Assembly (NCBI GenBank): GCA_036768485.1
Contig: JAVLUZ010000618.1
Location: 177,001 to 241,000, forward strand
Origin: Mermis nigrescens
Taxonomy: Eukaryota > Nematoda > Enoplea > Mermithida > Mermithidae
DNA: 64,000 nucleotides
Reading direction: 5' to 3'
The notes under the pieces were generated by a model. The model was not told where the DNA came from and did not search any database. It was given only the letters and a program-made list of their open reading frames with translations. Shown here in pieces: positions 54,441 through 64,000 of this stretch (the first letter of the stretch is position 1; the number at the start of each line of letters is the position of its first letter). A program made the position numbers and the translations under genes.

Positions 54441-54589
54441 AAGCCCGTTCATGGAACTGCCTGTCACAAAAGCTAGGGTCCATTTGGATGTACCGATTTC
54501 GAGAAAAAGTTTGAGAAAACACTGGAAAATCGAAGAAAATTGGTTCTTAACCCATTTGCAGTCCAACTAGGGGTCAAGTCGACCTGTGA

Positions 54590-55355
54590 AGAGCCCATAA
54601 TCGGACAGGCTGAAGCTTTGGCTATTGTCCAGGTGTGGTCTATACCCCAAACCCCCGCCTCCCCATGTGCATTATCTTGTCCAGCCCCTAGTACGGAAAA
54701 ATGAGAAAATAGTGGGGAAAATGAAACGAAATGAAAGCAAAAAAGGGTGTAAATCGAAAATTTTCCTCAAAAGTACCTGAAATCGGCCAAAAATTGTGGA
54801 TTCATCATACATGGACACGGTCACAGCCTAAAGGGTATTTGAAAATTTAAAAATCACCATTTAGTAATTTTTACGCATCAACGCCTTGTTATTTGTGATT
54901 TTTCTTACAAATCAAGCATATACTTCTGGCGGTTGAGGGTTTTGAGCTTTGTTGAGTTCCTATGCTATTTTAACAGTTCTATTTCTGACAAGACAATATT
55001 AGAAATATGAATATAATTCTGATTAATAATTAATAAAATATACAAAATATAATTAATGAAAAGAATTACAGTATAATTAATTATAATTAAACACAAAAAA
55101 GCTTACTGACGTCTAGCAGTGTTGCTTAACAAGTGATCACAAATTCGCCTTGCAGTTTGTAGCTGCTAGGAAAAATCGGCTGACACTAATTTTGTATTCC
55201 TACTGTTGGGGTATAGTATTCGGATACCCCGGGAATATCCTGCGCCCCTGTCTATGATTAACGTACTTTTAACGATGTTTTAGCGTTTGTACCAGTTTTT
55301 GAGGTCATTTTGGCGCAAAAAGCTTACTTATTGATTCCCAGATGGCTGATCGCCC
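54590..55355 (+). mobile_element. Rep-D copy split by an insertion of about 450 bp
   Basis: Rep-D order runs from CAGGTGTGGTCTATACCCC and AAATGAAACGAAATGAAAGC to AATCGGCCAAAAATTGTGG at about 54805. It resumes at TTTAGCGTTTGTACCAGTTT (about 55279), ending CCCAGATGGCTGATCG. The piece between is bounded by CATGGACA and TGTCTATG. Confidence 0.55.
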
Positions 55356-55849
55356 AGACTTGCGATACTTTGCTGTGCATCTGCATATGCTCTTGATCCG
55401 TGGGATACGAGTCACTGTTATACTAGAAAGAAAAATACATATATAGAAAGAAAAAAGAAAAATACTGTAGCAACCCAGTTCCTCTCTGATGATCTCGTCT
55501 GTTTACATGATTTTTTATGTTCTTCTTTCTTCTTTTTTGTATGTAAGTTTTCTGTATGTAATCCTGCCTATTTTTCTGCTTCATTTTGACTTTTGCGCCT
55601 CATAAAACGCGCAATCCCTCGTAATCTAATTTTTTAGGTACACTTGCGCTATTTCACGCGTCCTTTTTGTTTCTTTCTTACAAATAGCCCGCTTCGCTTG
55701 CGTTTTTCTCTTTTATTTTTATTCAGTATTTGCTTTTTTATTTATTTATTTATTTATTTATTTATTTTCTCTTTATTTTCTTGCTTCTTTCTTCTACTGA
55801 TGACCTCTTACTATTCTTAAAGAAACCATATTTTTTATATTCTTTCAAG
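55356..55849. repeat. T-rich intron with (TTTA)n
   Basis: ATTTATTTATTTATTTATTT lies near 55738. No gene. It ends in TATATTCTTTCAAG. Confidence 0.5.
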
Positions 55850-56201
55850 CATCCGACCAACTGTACGATACGGTGTATGAAAAATCGATCAGCCTCCGCC
55901 GATTTCCGGCTTTGCGGCTAATGTAGCTCCTTCGACCGGTCTGCTGTACGGAAACGGCGCCCAGGAGGGGCAACAAATGCCCAACGGCGCCGAGCAGCCC
56001 AAAGCTTTTCTAAGTTTTATTTCCAATCCGAACAACAGTTCGCCCTTTACACTGCCACAACAGATCGCCACTCAAGTCACCGCCGATCTGATGGCTTTGA
56101 TTCAGCATAACGCGCAGGAACTTCGTCCAACTTATCTCAAATGCAACAACTGGGTGGGGCTGTTCAGCTCACGCCGATCAATCAGCTCCAATCGCACGTC
56201 G
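55850..56201 (+). CDS. BIRC6: BIRC6 exon 27, with two one-base frame breaks
   Basis: The phase set by exon 26 (G+CA) gives ASDQLYDTVYEK from 55850. The frame must then shift by -1 at the AAAAA run (55880-55884) to read QPPPISGFAANVAPSTG and on to ALIQHNAQ. It must shift by -1 again at about 56107-56110 (GG after CA) to read SQMQQLGGAVQLTPINQLQ. Only this last frame reaches donor GTTAGC in the phase exon 28 needs. One base more in each homopolymer would repair both. Composition (Gln, Ala, Pro, Ser) fits the human low-complexity VPPAVGGLSS...Q-rich stretch. Confidence 0.8.
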
Positions 56202-56529
56202 GTTAGCGGCTGATATTTTGCTTTTCGTTAATTTATTTCGTAGGGCTCTTTTTTATTTATTTTTATCTTTTTTCCTATCTTTTTTCGTGGAGAATCAGGA
56301 TTTTGACCGGATATTCGCGTTGAAAGCCTTTTTGACCGCCGGTTCCGCGAAGAAGGAAAGGCGAAATCTTCAGACAAATATACACCGAACTTTGGGTCTA
56401 AAATGAACAAAAATTTATGAATTTCGTAAAAGTTATCAAAAACTGAACCATATATGTACGCACAAACAAATGTATGTACGAGGCCGATCGCTGTGCTGGG
56501 TATGCCCTAAATCTATAAACGGTTCACAA
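56202..56529. other. intron, no gene
   Basis: T-rich start and nothing recognised. Confidence 0.4.
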
Positions 56530-56850
56530 CCAGACATACACGTGGGGGGGGATTCGGTGATCCAGGCCGTGCATGCACGGGAGGGGGCTGGGGGTACTAA
56601 CCCCCGGAATGGAAAAATGGAAAATTTTGTCGAGAAAATGAGGCTAAATGAAGGCCAAAAACGGATGAAAAATGACAACATTCTTCAAAAGCGCTTCGAA
56701 TTGACCGGAAACTGTAATAACGTAATTATAACATTATTTTAGCATTAAACTAGTTATTTTGTTAGTTTGGCCCGAAAAAAACTCAATTTAAACCCCTCCC
56801 CCAGGCCGGCTGACCCTTCCCCTCCCCGGATCGGCCGCGTTGTGCATATA
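56530..56850 (+). mobile_element. Rep-D copy
   Basis: The copy runs from CAGACATACACGTGGGGG through AGGCTAAATGAAGGCC to CCCGGATCGGCCGCGTTGTG, with the AATTATAACATTATTTTAGC middle. It is near full length. Confidence 0.75.
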
Positions 56851-57104
56851 TTTTCCAGACCAGTTCGGAATGAAAAAATGGAAAATTTTGCCGCGCACGC
56901 ACCATTTTCAAGCCCAAAAAGGGCAATTCTCAATTTCACCCCTTACAAAATTTTTATGCTGTGCATGCATGACAAAGATTAAATTAAAAAATGAATTAAA
57001 AAGTTTGATGAGAAAATGTACTTAAAAGGTTAGAGGAATCTGCAAGAAAACCTAACATAAAACCTTTCTCGCCAGAATAAATTATTTTGTTATGCTTTAA
57101 GTAG
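56851..57104. other. intron, no gene
   Basis: A short AGACCAGTTCGGAATGG piece repeats Rep-D-like wording. The rest is AT-rich. Confidence 0.4.
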
Positions 57105-57343
57105 TGTTGAACCCGCAAAAACCAGCATCGGCGACCGAACATTCATCTGCGAGTACATTCGGAGTCCCCACTACCCCAAAAACAACGCCTTTCATGACCC
57201 CGACGCCGCTTTCGCCTTTTCAACTTTCGCCTACGGGTTCCGAATCAAATTTCGTTGCTCTGGAAACCGTCCCTGAAAAGGAGGCCAATTTCGCCGGTTC
57301 GGGCGAAATGGAACTTGAACGCGGAACTAAAGACATCTTTAAG
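57105..57343 (+). CDS. BIRC6: BIRC6 exon 28: TPKTTP motif
   Basis: PTTPKTTPFMTPTPLSP matches human PPTPKTTPLFMTPPLTPP. It continues with FVALETVPEKEANF, where human has VVINAELAQLF. It is joined by G+TG (Val). The acceptor region CTTTAAGTAG is a tandem NAGNAG: starting at 57102 instead would add one Val. The exon ends in phase 0 at donor GTTTTA, which is weak. Confidence 0.93.
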
Positions 57344-58131
57344 GTTTTATTCTCGATTTTGCTTCTATTTTTTAATTTCTATTTTTATTTTGCCTTTTTT
57401 ATTTCGAATACGAAGCTCATTCGTACTTTTGATTTTATCTTTCTTGTCATTATGATTTCAAATTTTGCTTTTTTTAATTTTATTTTTATTTTCTATTTTT
57501 TATTTGAAATACGAAGCTCATTCTTAATTTTTAATTTATGTTAAATTTATCTTTATTATTTGCTTTATCTTTAATTTATTTCTCTGTTTAAATCAATTTC
57601 TATGAAATAAATTAATTTTATGAAATAATTTATAAAATATTCGTACTTTTCCTTTATCTTTAATTTTTTTTATCATTTAGTTTATGCATAATTTATTTTT
57701 AATTTTAATTTATTTTATAGTTTATGTTTAATTAATGTTCATTTAAATTTATTTTTAAGTTTATATAAAATAAAATAAATATATAAAACAAAATAAATAT
57801 AAAATAAAAAAATAAAAAAATAAATAAATAAATAAAATAAATAAAATAAATAAAATAATAAAAATAAAATACAAAGCTCATTCCTACTTTTTACTATATC
57901 TTTAATTTATCTTATCATTTACTTAATCTTTAATTTATTTTTATGTTTGAATTAATTCTTATAAAATAAATTGATTTTAATAAAATAATTTATAAAATAT
58001 TCGTACTTTTGACTTTATCTTTGATTTATCCTTATCTTTAATTTATCTTTATACTTTATCTTAAATTTATCTTTACTTTATCTTTATCTTTAACTTTATC
58101 TTTAACTTTAACTTTACTATATGTTTTATAG
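57344..58131. repeat. low-complexity T/A intron (TTTATCTTTAATTTA-like)
   Basis: The whole 788-bp intron is degenerate (CTTTAATTTAT)n, (AAATAAAT)n and TTTATCTTTAACTTTA repeats. It holds two near copies of an AATAATTTATAAAATATTCG block (near 57625 and 57982). No gene or transposon ends. Confidence 0.8.
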
Positions 58132-58219
58132 GAAAGCGCGCCATTCGGCAACCTTATTTCTTTGAGTACCATGAAGCCGCCAACTCCCAAAGTAGTGGTT
58201 ATGGAAAAAATGTACTCAG
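58132..58219 (+). CDS. BIRC6: BIRC6 exon 29
   Basis: Twenty-nine codons plus one base. ESAPFGNLISLSTMKPPTPK aligns with human RMNPLGSGLALAISH...PPPH, and VVVMEKMYS with SIIIERMHS. Acceptor TTTTATAG, donor GTTAGG. Confidence 0.92.
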
Positions 58220-58446
58220 GTTAGGAATTTCAATGCATCTTATGTATAATTATTAATTAACCAATTGTTTTCTTATCAAGTTATGTACCTTGTAGTATGT
58301 CTGCTTTTCTTAGGCATATTCTGACATAATGCAGCCTTGCACACTTATAAGCACATACAATACATATACGTACATATGTACGAAAGCCTAAAAAATCCTC
58401 GATTCTACCAACCTTGCTTTAGTCTCAAATGTAGCTTGTGATCCAT

Positions 58447-58831
58447 GGGTGCACAGGGTCGGCAGTGGGGGTCCGGGGGGGTTGGAGTAAAACCTCAGAA
58501 ATGCGAAACAGTTAATTTAACGTTCACGAAGTTTTTTTTGTTTAAACGACCAAAATGTTTAAAATAGTCTATAAAAATTTTTTCGCTGTAGTTTCGCTTT
58601 TTCAAAGCATTTCTAGTTCATTTTGATTGCATTCACTTTTAACACTAAAAATACAAAAATTGATCATTTTTCGGCGCTTTTTGGATAAAAAAGTATGGAA
58701 AATTCCTAGCATATTTACTGCTTCTTGCTTCAAAAATGATGCATAACACGTTTCATCAGCTCAAAATTGCCAGACAGTACCTATCTGGATGAAACTTCAG
58801 CGGGGGGATACCCCCACCCCTGTGTGCATGT
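58447..58831 (+). mobile_element. Rep-E copy 6
   Basis: The copy runs from GGGTGCACAGGGTCGGCAG through ATGATGCATAACACGTTTCA to CCCCTGTGTGCATGTATG. The hairpin module is mostly lost (TCGGCGCTTTTTGG). Confidence 0.75.
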
Positions 58832-59267
58832 ATGTTGTAATCTCGTCATCACCTTTCATATTAAATTTTTGATGACGATATTGTTCCGCGACCCGCGTTA
58901 ATACCTTTTTTGGTGATTCTCAAGGCAAAAAAGTAATTTTATCAGCTTTATGTTACCGACTTGCATAACCTAGTACAACAGAATCATTTGTGTTTTTGAA
59001 ACAATTCATGAATTTGATATTGGTATTTCTCCATGCTTAGTACCATATTATACTGGATCTTTCAGTTTTTTGCCGCTAGCTCCCTTTCTATTTTTTATCC
59101 CTTTGGTTACTACATGCATACTAAATATGTCCATTATAGTACATATACCTATATTTATGTACAATGTACATACAGTTTGTGTATGTACTTGATTTAGTGC
59201 TTAATATTATTAGCGCATTAATAATAATAATATTATTATTATTTTTTTATTATAAGTTTTTATTTAG
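58832..59267. repeat. intron with (AAT)n/(ATT)n tract
   Basis: AATAATAATAATATTATTAT lies at about 59220-59242, a near-palindromic simple repeat just before the exon 30 acceptor. No gene. Confidence 0.5.
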
Positions 59268-59488
59268 GTGCTAGAAAAACATTAACATTAAATTTCGGTA
59301 AGCCAATTCTTTTGACTGATTTCATAATACCACAATGCAGCGATATTAGTACACTTATACTTGATGTCTGGCCAAAAGATCAATCTTCTTCCGATGAATC
59401 GCATAGGCTGGCGTATGATACACAAATCGGTGCCAAGTGCCTCGTCGTTTGCGATTTACAACCTCCCGTTCTTTGTCAGTTTTTGCGG
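59268..59488 (+). CDS. BIRC6: BIRC6 exon 30: second beta-sandwich
   Basis: LTLNFGKPILLTDFIIP matches human VTLDFGRPILLTDVLIP; STLILDVWP matches ASLSIDIWT; LQPPVLCQFLR matches IPPPVCRFMK. The fold is a discoidin/CBM-like jelly roll. It is joined by G+GT (Gly). It ends in phase 0 at donor GTAAAA, chosen over read-through because exon 31 then continues the human strand. Confidence 0.96.
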
Positions 59489-59605
59489 GTAAAACGTGTA
59501 CATGAATGCTGTTTCAATGCAAATTAGGACTTTACAGTATAAACCTGCGCTTTCCATCATAATTAACGCATATATATATAATGCCTGACGCTACCTTCAG
59601 TCCAT

Positions 59606-59830
59606 ACATGCAACGACTCGAATTTTTGGGCGGGGGTCCCTCCCCGGTTATTCATAGGGTGTTAAATGACTTCCACCTCCATTTTTGGCCAAAATGGCTA
59701 AAAAATACCTAAAAAGGGTCAAAAAAGGCAAAGTTTTCCAAAACTAAAGGGGGGGATCAAAGTTTTTGCGGCTTTGGGGATAGGGGTCTACGAACTTTGG
59801 TTGGGATCCCCCTTCCCCCTGTTACATGTG
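59606..59830. mobile_element. Rep-C copy
   Basis: The copy runs from ACATGCAACGACTCGAATTT through GGCCAAAATGGC to CCCCTTCCCCCTGTTACATG. The inverted CATG-type ends are intact. Confidence 0.78.
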
Positions 59831-59969
59831 TAACCCAGCCATTGAATGCCGACTTTCACCTTGCTTTTTGTCCAGTTTACTCTCGTGTTCTCTTTGTTGA
59901 ATTCAAAGTCGGCATCTTTTTGAATTTTATCCAAAATCATTTTCTTCGTTTACACGTGTACATGGTACC

Positions 59970-60218
59970 CTTAGGTGGGTGGCAACAAAATTCTGCGTGG
60001 GGGGTGTACGATTTTTCAAAGGTCAAAAGAATGGCCTTAAAAATGAGGTCATGGCGAAAAAACTCCATTTTTCAACGTTGCTCATCGAGCACTATTCATT
60101 GGCATCAAAAAAATTCGAAAAAAAACAGAAAATTTCAAAAATTGAATTCAGTCTCTAAGGGAGGGGTATTTTGCTTTCTGGGGATGCATACCTCCCAAAC
60201 CTCCCACGCCCAGGTGTG
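59970..60218 (+). mobile_element. Rep-B copy 5
   Basis: The copy runs from CTTAGGTGGGTGGCAAC to CACGCCCAGGTGTG. Flanks ATGGTACC and ATGGTTCT agree at six of eight bases. The ORF across it is not a gene. Confidence 0.82.
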
Positions 60219-60420
60219 ATGGTTCTGCGTACATATGTACATATTGATGTTGGTATGTATACCTCGACTTGTAATTAGGGAATACTCCTGTACTATCCCT
60301 TCCCCTTGTTTAGTCACTTTACCTGTTCATTTTCAAGCTTTATGCTTAGTCGGACTAATCGGAGGATCATAGTTACCAAAATAACTGTAAGTGCTAAGTG
60401 CATCTGCCTTTATGTACGTA

Positions 60421-60826
60421 CAGTGGTCGCCGTGAAAGATGACGCGCCATCGCCCTCAGAATTATAATGGATGATGCGTCGCGAGCGCCGCGTTACGTCC
60501 ATCATGCGCCATCATCTCTTTTTTTCTATTCAGCGCCACTAACCTCCATCATCCCGTTAATCTGGCGATGCGGACGGCGCAATTTAGCTATTAATAGCGC
60601 CAAGAAGGGAGCGCGCACGTGAATGCTGGCGCGCTTCCTTATTGTTGGTGCTATTAATAGCTAAATTGCACCGTCCGCATCGCCAGATTGACGGGATGAT
60701 GGAGGTTAATGGCGCTGAATAGAAAAAAGAGATGATGACGCATGATGGACGTAACGCGGCGCTCGCGACGCACCATCCATTATAATTCCGAGGATGATGG
60801 CGCGTCATCTTTCATGGCGACCACTG
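60421..60826. mobile_element. foldback (hairpin) Tc1-type element 2
   Basis: CAGTGGTCGCCGTGAAAG at the left and CTTTCATGGCGACCACTG at the right are inverted. The two arms pair almost without break for about 185 bases each, including AATTTAGCTATTAATAGCGC and its inverse. It is flanked by TA. It is GC-rich relative to the intron. It is less decayed than the copy at 18144. Confidence 0.92.
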
Positions 60827-61405
60827 TATGTATGTACGTTCCAGGATCTTAGGTTAAGTTTTTCGTTATGGCTTTTTGAACCGGATAGATTCTTGAGACC
60901 GCATGTACAAAACTGCTGTCGATTTTAGACATCATCTTTGTACAGGATAGACATCTTGATGCTCGTGCAAACATTTTCGGAACCATTTTAGTAAAGTGTA
61001 TAAGCGTTTCTGGCAAATAAATGAAATATATTCTTGATTTTTATGAATTTTAGAGTAAACAGTCCGTGATTTTTGTGAAATTTAAAATGAATAGGCAATG
61101 TAGATGTCATGATATGTATGCTTAGCAGTGACGTACATATTAGAAACTTTTAAGCTGGAAGTTTTAACCCTTTCTATTAATTTTTTTTAAAAATCTTGTT
61201 TTTTTTCTACAGCTTTTTATGCTTGTGTATTGTTTTTCAACAAAGAATTGGCAGATCGTCTCCCCTTACGTTTTAAACGGCCGGCTACCTCAAAAAACTA
61301 ACAGGCTGCGCTTACATTAAATTTGTTTATATTATGTATTCATGCTTGTTTGTTTATTTATCCATCTGTGTAATCATATTTATAAACTTATTTATTCACA
61401 TCATA
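60827..61405. other. intron, no gene
   Basis: Nothing recognised. The last bases are the left copy of the 12-bp flank of the next element. Confidence 0.4.
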
Positions 61406-61821
61406 CATGCACATAGGGGGTGAGAGGGGTATTACCCCTAAAAGTCCGCCGGACAGGTACTGCCCGGCGATTTTGAGCTGATGGAACGTTTTTTGCATCA
61501 TTTTTGAGGTCAAAATCAGTAAAAACGTCAAAATTTTTCCGGCGTTTTGCGCCAGATTAGTACTTTTACATAAGTACTTTTTACTCAAAAAGCGCCCAAA
61601 ATTGATGAATTTTTGCATTTTTCAGTGTTTAAAGTGATATAATGCAGTCAAAATGGACTAAAAATGCTTTTAAAATGCGATATTATCACGAAAAAAACGT
61701 TTTATAGGCTATTTTGACCATTTTGATCGTTAAAACAGGAAAAAAATCGTGAACGTTAACTCAACTGTTTTGGATTTTTGGGATTTCACGCCCCTGCCGA
61801 CCCTAACCTTGTGCACCTATG
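61406..61821 (-). mobile_element. Rep-E copy 7 (reverse, full length)
   Basis: The copy runs from CATGCACATAGGGGGTGAG through module CCGGCGTTTTGCGCC (about 61541) to ACCTTGTGCACCTATG. The 12-base word ATTCACATCATA lies on both sides (61394-61405, 61822-61833). Confidence 0.87.
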
Positions 61822-61833
61822 ATTCACATCATA

Positions 61834-62823
61834 TATTGGCAAGTTATGTAGGGGTGGCCAGAGCGTTGTAAACAGTGAATAGTGGTTCTATGAATCATGA
61901 TTCTTTTTACAATTCTATTATTAGCTTTTTAAAGCCTCTAGAAATGCCACTTTCGACGGAATGATGCGATCCTGTTTAATTACAAATTGCATTTGATCGA
62001 AGAAAAATGCTTAGTTTTCACCTATTTTTGTATGTATAACTCAATGTGTGACCGAAAAATTGCTAGCGAACACACTTCATACAAATAAGATTTTGCAGCA
62101 AAATTACCTAGCTGATTAAAAATTCGTTGAATAAGTTACATTTTCTATACTGAATCATTTTCGGGCAGCGCCTGGCGTTATCCCGAATTCGCTCCACACG
62201 CAGTACTCAATTTTCCTTAGTTTAAAGAAGGGGTTAATCTTCTTTCGCTCCCTTCTAAGCCCTTGTGTGATCTGAATTCTACATACATATTTTGATTGTA
62301 CGCATCAGAAAGAAAATGGCGGTGAGAGGAATATTACTCCCCCTGAGTTCTGAAAAATTGATAGCTATGTATACAGCCATTTTGGCCGAAAAAACATTGT
62401 TATACATATAGCCTTTTTTGGCTCAGAAAATGAGCTATTTAGCATATTCGGGTTCAGAAAACTAGCTATAAAGCCGTTTTTGACACAGAAACGTACCGCG
62501 TGAGCTCAGAAATGCTATATAGTTGTCTTTTTTGACGTTCAAAGGATATTTAACTATTTTCTCGACTCCAAAAAGGGTAAAATTATTTTTAGTCCATCCA
62601 GGCTATATAGCTATGTTTGTGTGTTCAAAAGGCTAAATAGCAAATTTTCTGAGCCTAAAAAAGGCTCTAGAACCGTTTTTAAGGAGTACTTATGTATCTA
62701 TCTACCAATTTTTAGTTTTCTTTAATTCCCCCTGGATGTTTGACCTTGCGCACCTGTAGTACATGTTGCACGTAAGTTTCTGTAGTGTTTTACGCTAATA
62801 ACATACATATCTCTTTTTCTCAG
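61834..62823. other. intron with AGCTAT-rich internal repeats
   Basis: A tail like those at 16550 and 30770 (AAGCCCTTGTGTGATC) lies at 62258-62273. From about 62340 to 62650 short units such as AGCTATGTATACAGCC, AGCTATTTAGCATA, AGCTATAAAGCCG and CTATATAGC recur about every 60 bases. No gene. It ends in CTCTTTTTCTCAG. Confidence 0.45.
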
Positions 62824-63478
62824 ATTACATACGTCGCAAGATACGGGCTGGGGAATTGCACTTGTAAGGGGCCATTGGGCTTATTTTTCGGTCGCGCCTT
62901 CTTGGACCCGAGCATCTTTTCCGATTCACGGAACGAAAATGATACGGGTCCGGCCGTGGGCGCTCGTTCGTACGCGATACGTGCCTTGAGTCAGTTGCTG
63001 GACGCTTTACTGTATCGCTACGATTCCGCGTGCAACATGCTAAAAGTGGCGTTGAACAATAGTCGTTCGCACGACGCGCAGGACGAGCTTACTGTAGATA
63101 CGAGGGGTACCGTAGCCGCGGACGGCTGCGCCGCGACGTGTTCACGTGCTTCGCACGGGGGCGATTTGATTCGCCAATTGTACGTCGAATGCATGCGCCT
63201 TAAAATTCAATACAATATCGTACAAAGGTCGATCGATAAAATTTGGCGCCAAAATTCGAATTCGAATTTCGACAAAGTCGACCGAAGCAACGAATCGGAT
63301 TTATCCGCGTTTTCTTTCGACAAAATTCGAATATTGGCCGAATTGTTGTTCGATTCGTTGTTGAGATTGCAGGAATCGGCGACACCCGTCGAGAGCAACG
63401 AGACCGAATCGATTTCACTCGAAACCGGGTTGCAGTTGTTCGAAAACTTTTGTTTAAAGGGCACTCCTAGGTTGAAGC
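62824..63478 (+). CDS. BIRC6: BIRC6 exon 31 (last in window)
   Basis: The longest exon, 218 codons. ITYVARYG aligns with human ITVIGRYG; GPLGLFFG with IPLGFYYG; LLDALLYRYDSACNMLKVAL with the EDIQCRYNLACHRLETLL helix; RILAELLFDSLLRL with RTIIRYLLDTLLSL; FENFCLKGTPRLK with FKHLCISGTPKIR. The frame runs on six codons to TAA, but the human chain continues, so donor GTAAAA at 63479 is used (phase 1). GC content is higher than in the flanks. Confidence 0.94.
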
Positions 63479-64000
63479 GTAAAATTTTAACGGAATAATC
63501 GCCCTATAATGTGAATATTGCTTGAACTGTAGGTGTAGGGAAGTTGCTAAAATACGTGAAAAAAGTGTAGAAATAAAAGAACATCGATATATTATTTTAA
63601 AAACTAATGGTATTATGTATGTTCATAGTTCATGCATGCGAGAATAAAACTTGTGCATACATATGCATATGTTTGTATATGTATCTATGTATATATGTTT
63701 GTAATCTGTGATGCACTGTATTATTGCGAAATGAGAATGCGCATATGTACGCACAAAAACTTTATGGATATCTGAAAAAATCATGGTCTCTAATCATTTC
63801 ACTTTAATAATCGTAAATTATCTCTTAATATCTAAAAATTGTAGAACCGAATATCGGCTAATATAAAGTAGCCGAAATGAAAATCTACACTTCTTAAAAA
63901 TGTCAATGAATATGTAAATATATACTTTTGAAGTCAAGACTTTAGATTTGGACAGAAATCGCTCAAGATGCATCATTGAGCAAAACAACCAGCCGCACGG
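63479..64000. other. start of next intron, no gene
   Basis: AT-rich with many ATATGTA words. No exon or repeat family is seen before the window ends. Confidence 0.5.

Larger units (their letters stand above)
2396..63478 (+). other. BIRC6: BIRC6 (BRUCE/Apollon) ortholog, partial gene, 31 exons seen
   Basis: The whole window is one gene running off both ends. Thirty-one exons with AG acceptors and GT donors were placed by hand, and every junction keeps codon phase. Segment order matches human BIRC6 from about residue 210 to 2350: WPH motif, BIR domain, propeller strands, SITP motif, beta-sandwich, helical repeats, TPKTTP motif, FGRPILLTD motif and SGTPK motif. In the family, BIRC6 ubiquitinates caspases, SMAC and HTRA2 to block apoptosis, works with the E1 UBA6, and takes part in cytokinesis and autophagy. 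The N-terminus and the C-terminal UBC domain are outside the window. Three one-base frame breaks (exons 15 and 27) sit at homopolymers. No promoter or poly(A) site is expected here. Confidence 0.93.

Noticed and set aside
57344..57544. Extension of exon 28 as coding
   Set aside because: The sequence becomes low-complexity T/A encoding Phe/Leu/Ile runs, and exon 29 continues the BIRC6 chain in phase 0.
59797..60219. 140-codon ORF
   Set aside because: It spans the end of Rep-C and all of Rep-B, so it is repeat read-through.
63479..63498. TAA at the end of the exon 31 frame as the BIRC6 stop
   Set aside because: The family protein continues for some 2,500 residues to the UBC domain, and GTAAAA at 63479 is a usable donor at the conserved GTPRLK segment.

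Overview
The window is animal nuclear DNA, AT-rich and intron-rich. It holds one recognisable gene on the + strand: an ortholog of BIRC6 (BRUCE/Apollon), the giant inhibitor-of-apoptosis protein that is also a ubiquitin-conjugating E2/E3 hybrid. I could place 31 coding exons between 2396 and 63478. They join without breaking codon phase, apart from three one-base breaks in two exons. Together they hold about 5.7 kb, or roughly 1,900 codons, corresponding approximately to human BIRC6 residues 210-2350. The first ~200 residues lie upstream of the window. The long helical middle and the C-terminal UBC domain lie downstream. Comparisons with human BIRC6 were made from memory, not with an alignment tool. 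The species is not identifiable from what I see. An invertebrate is likely, given the distance from vertebrate BIRC6 and the repeat content.

Layout: exons 1-5 (2396-7649) carry the N-terminal beta-propeller region with the inserted BIR zinc domain (exons 2-3, ligand pattern CX2CX16HX6C). Exons 6-11 (10072-21802) encode a weakly conserved, partly acidic and Gln/Asn-rich stretch. Exons 12-14 (26329-31305) return to conserved propeller-like strands. Exons 15-19 (31819-37630) match a beta-sandwich region. Exons 20-26 (38665-52463) match the start of the helical repeat region. Exons 27-28 (55850-57343) are low-complexity, with a Pro/Thr motif shared with human. Exons 29-31 (58132-63478) contain a second beta-sandwich and the following helices.

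The introns are packed with short non-autonomous DNA transposons. I sorted them by eye into families named Rep-A to Rep-J. Several have 8-bp target-site duplications and ends beginning CA or CAG, as in hAT elements: Rep-A (CAGGCACGTA), Rep-B (CATAGGTGGGC), Rep-C (CATGTAAC), Rep-F (CAGTGGCGGATC), Rep-H (CAGTGTTTTTTTGTAC), and one 1,762-bp element (CAGTGATCGTACGGGG). Tc1/mariner-type elements are also present: two foldback hairpins, a copy with a transposase relic, a 1.1-kb inverted-repeat element and the Rep-I copies. There is one tRNA-derived SINE. Many insertions are nested. Different families share one small hairpin module, GGCGC-GAA-GCGCC followed by GAAAATTT. Copies of Rep-A are concentrated just downstream of 5' splice sites. 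I see no second protein-coding gene, no rRNA, no functional tRNA and no CRISPR array.
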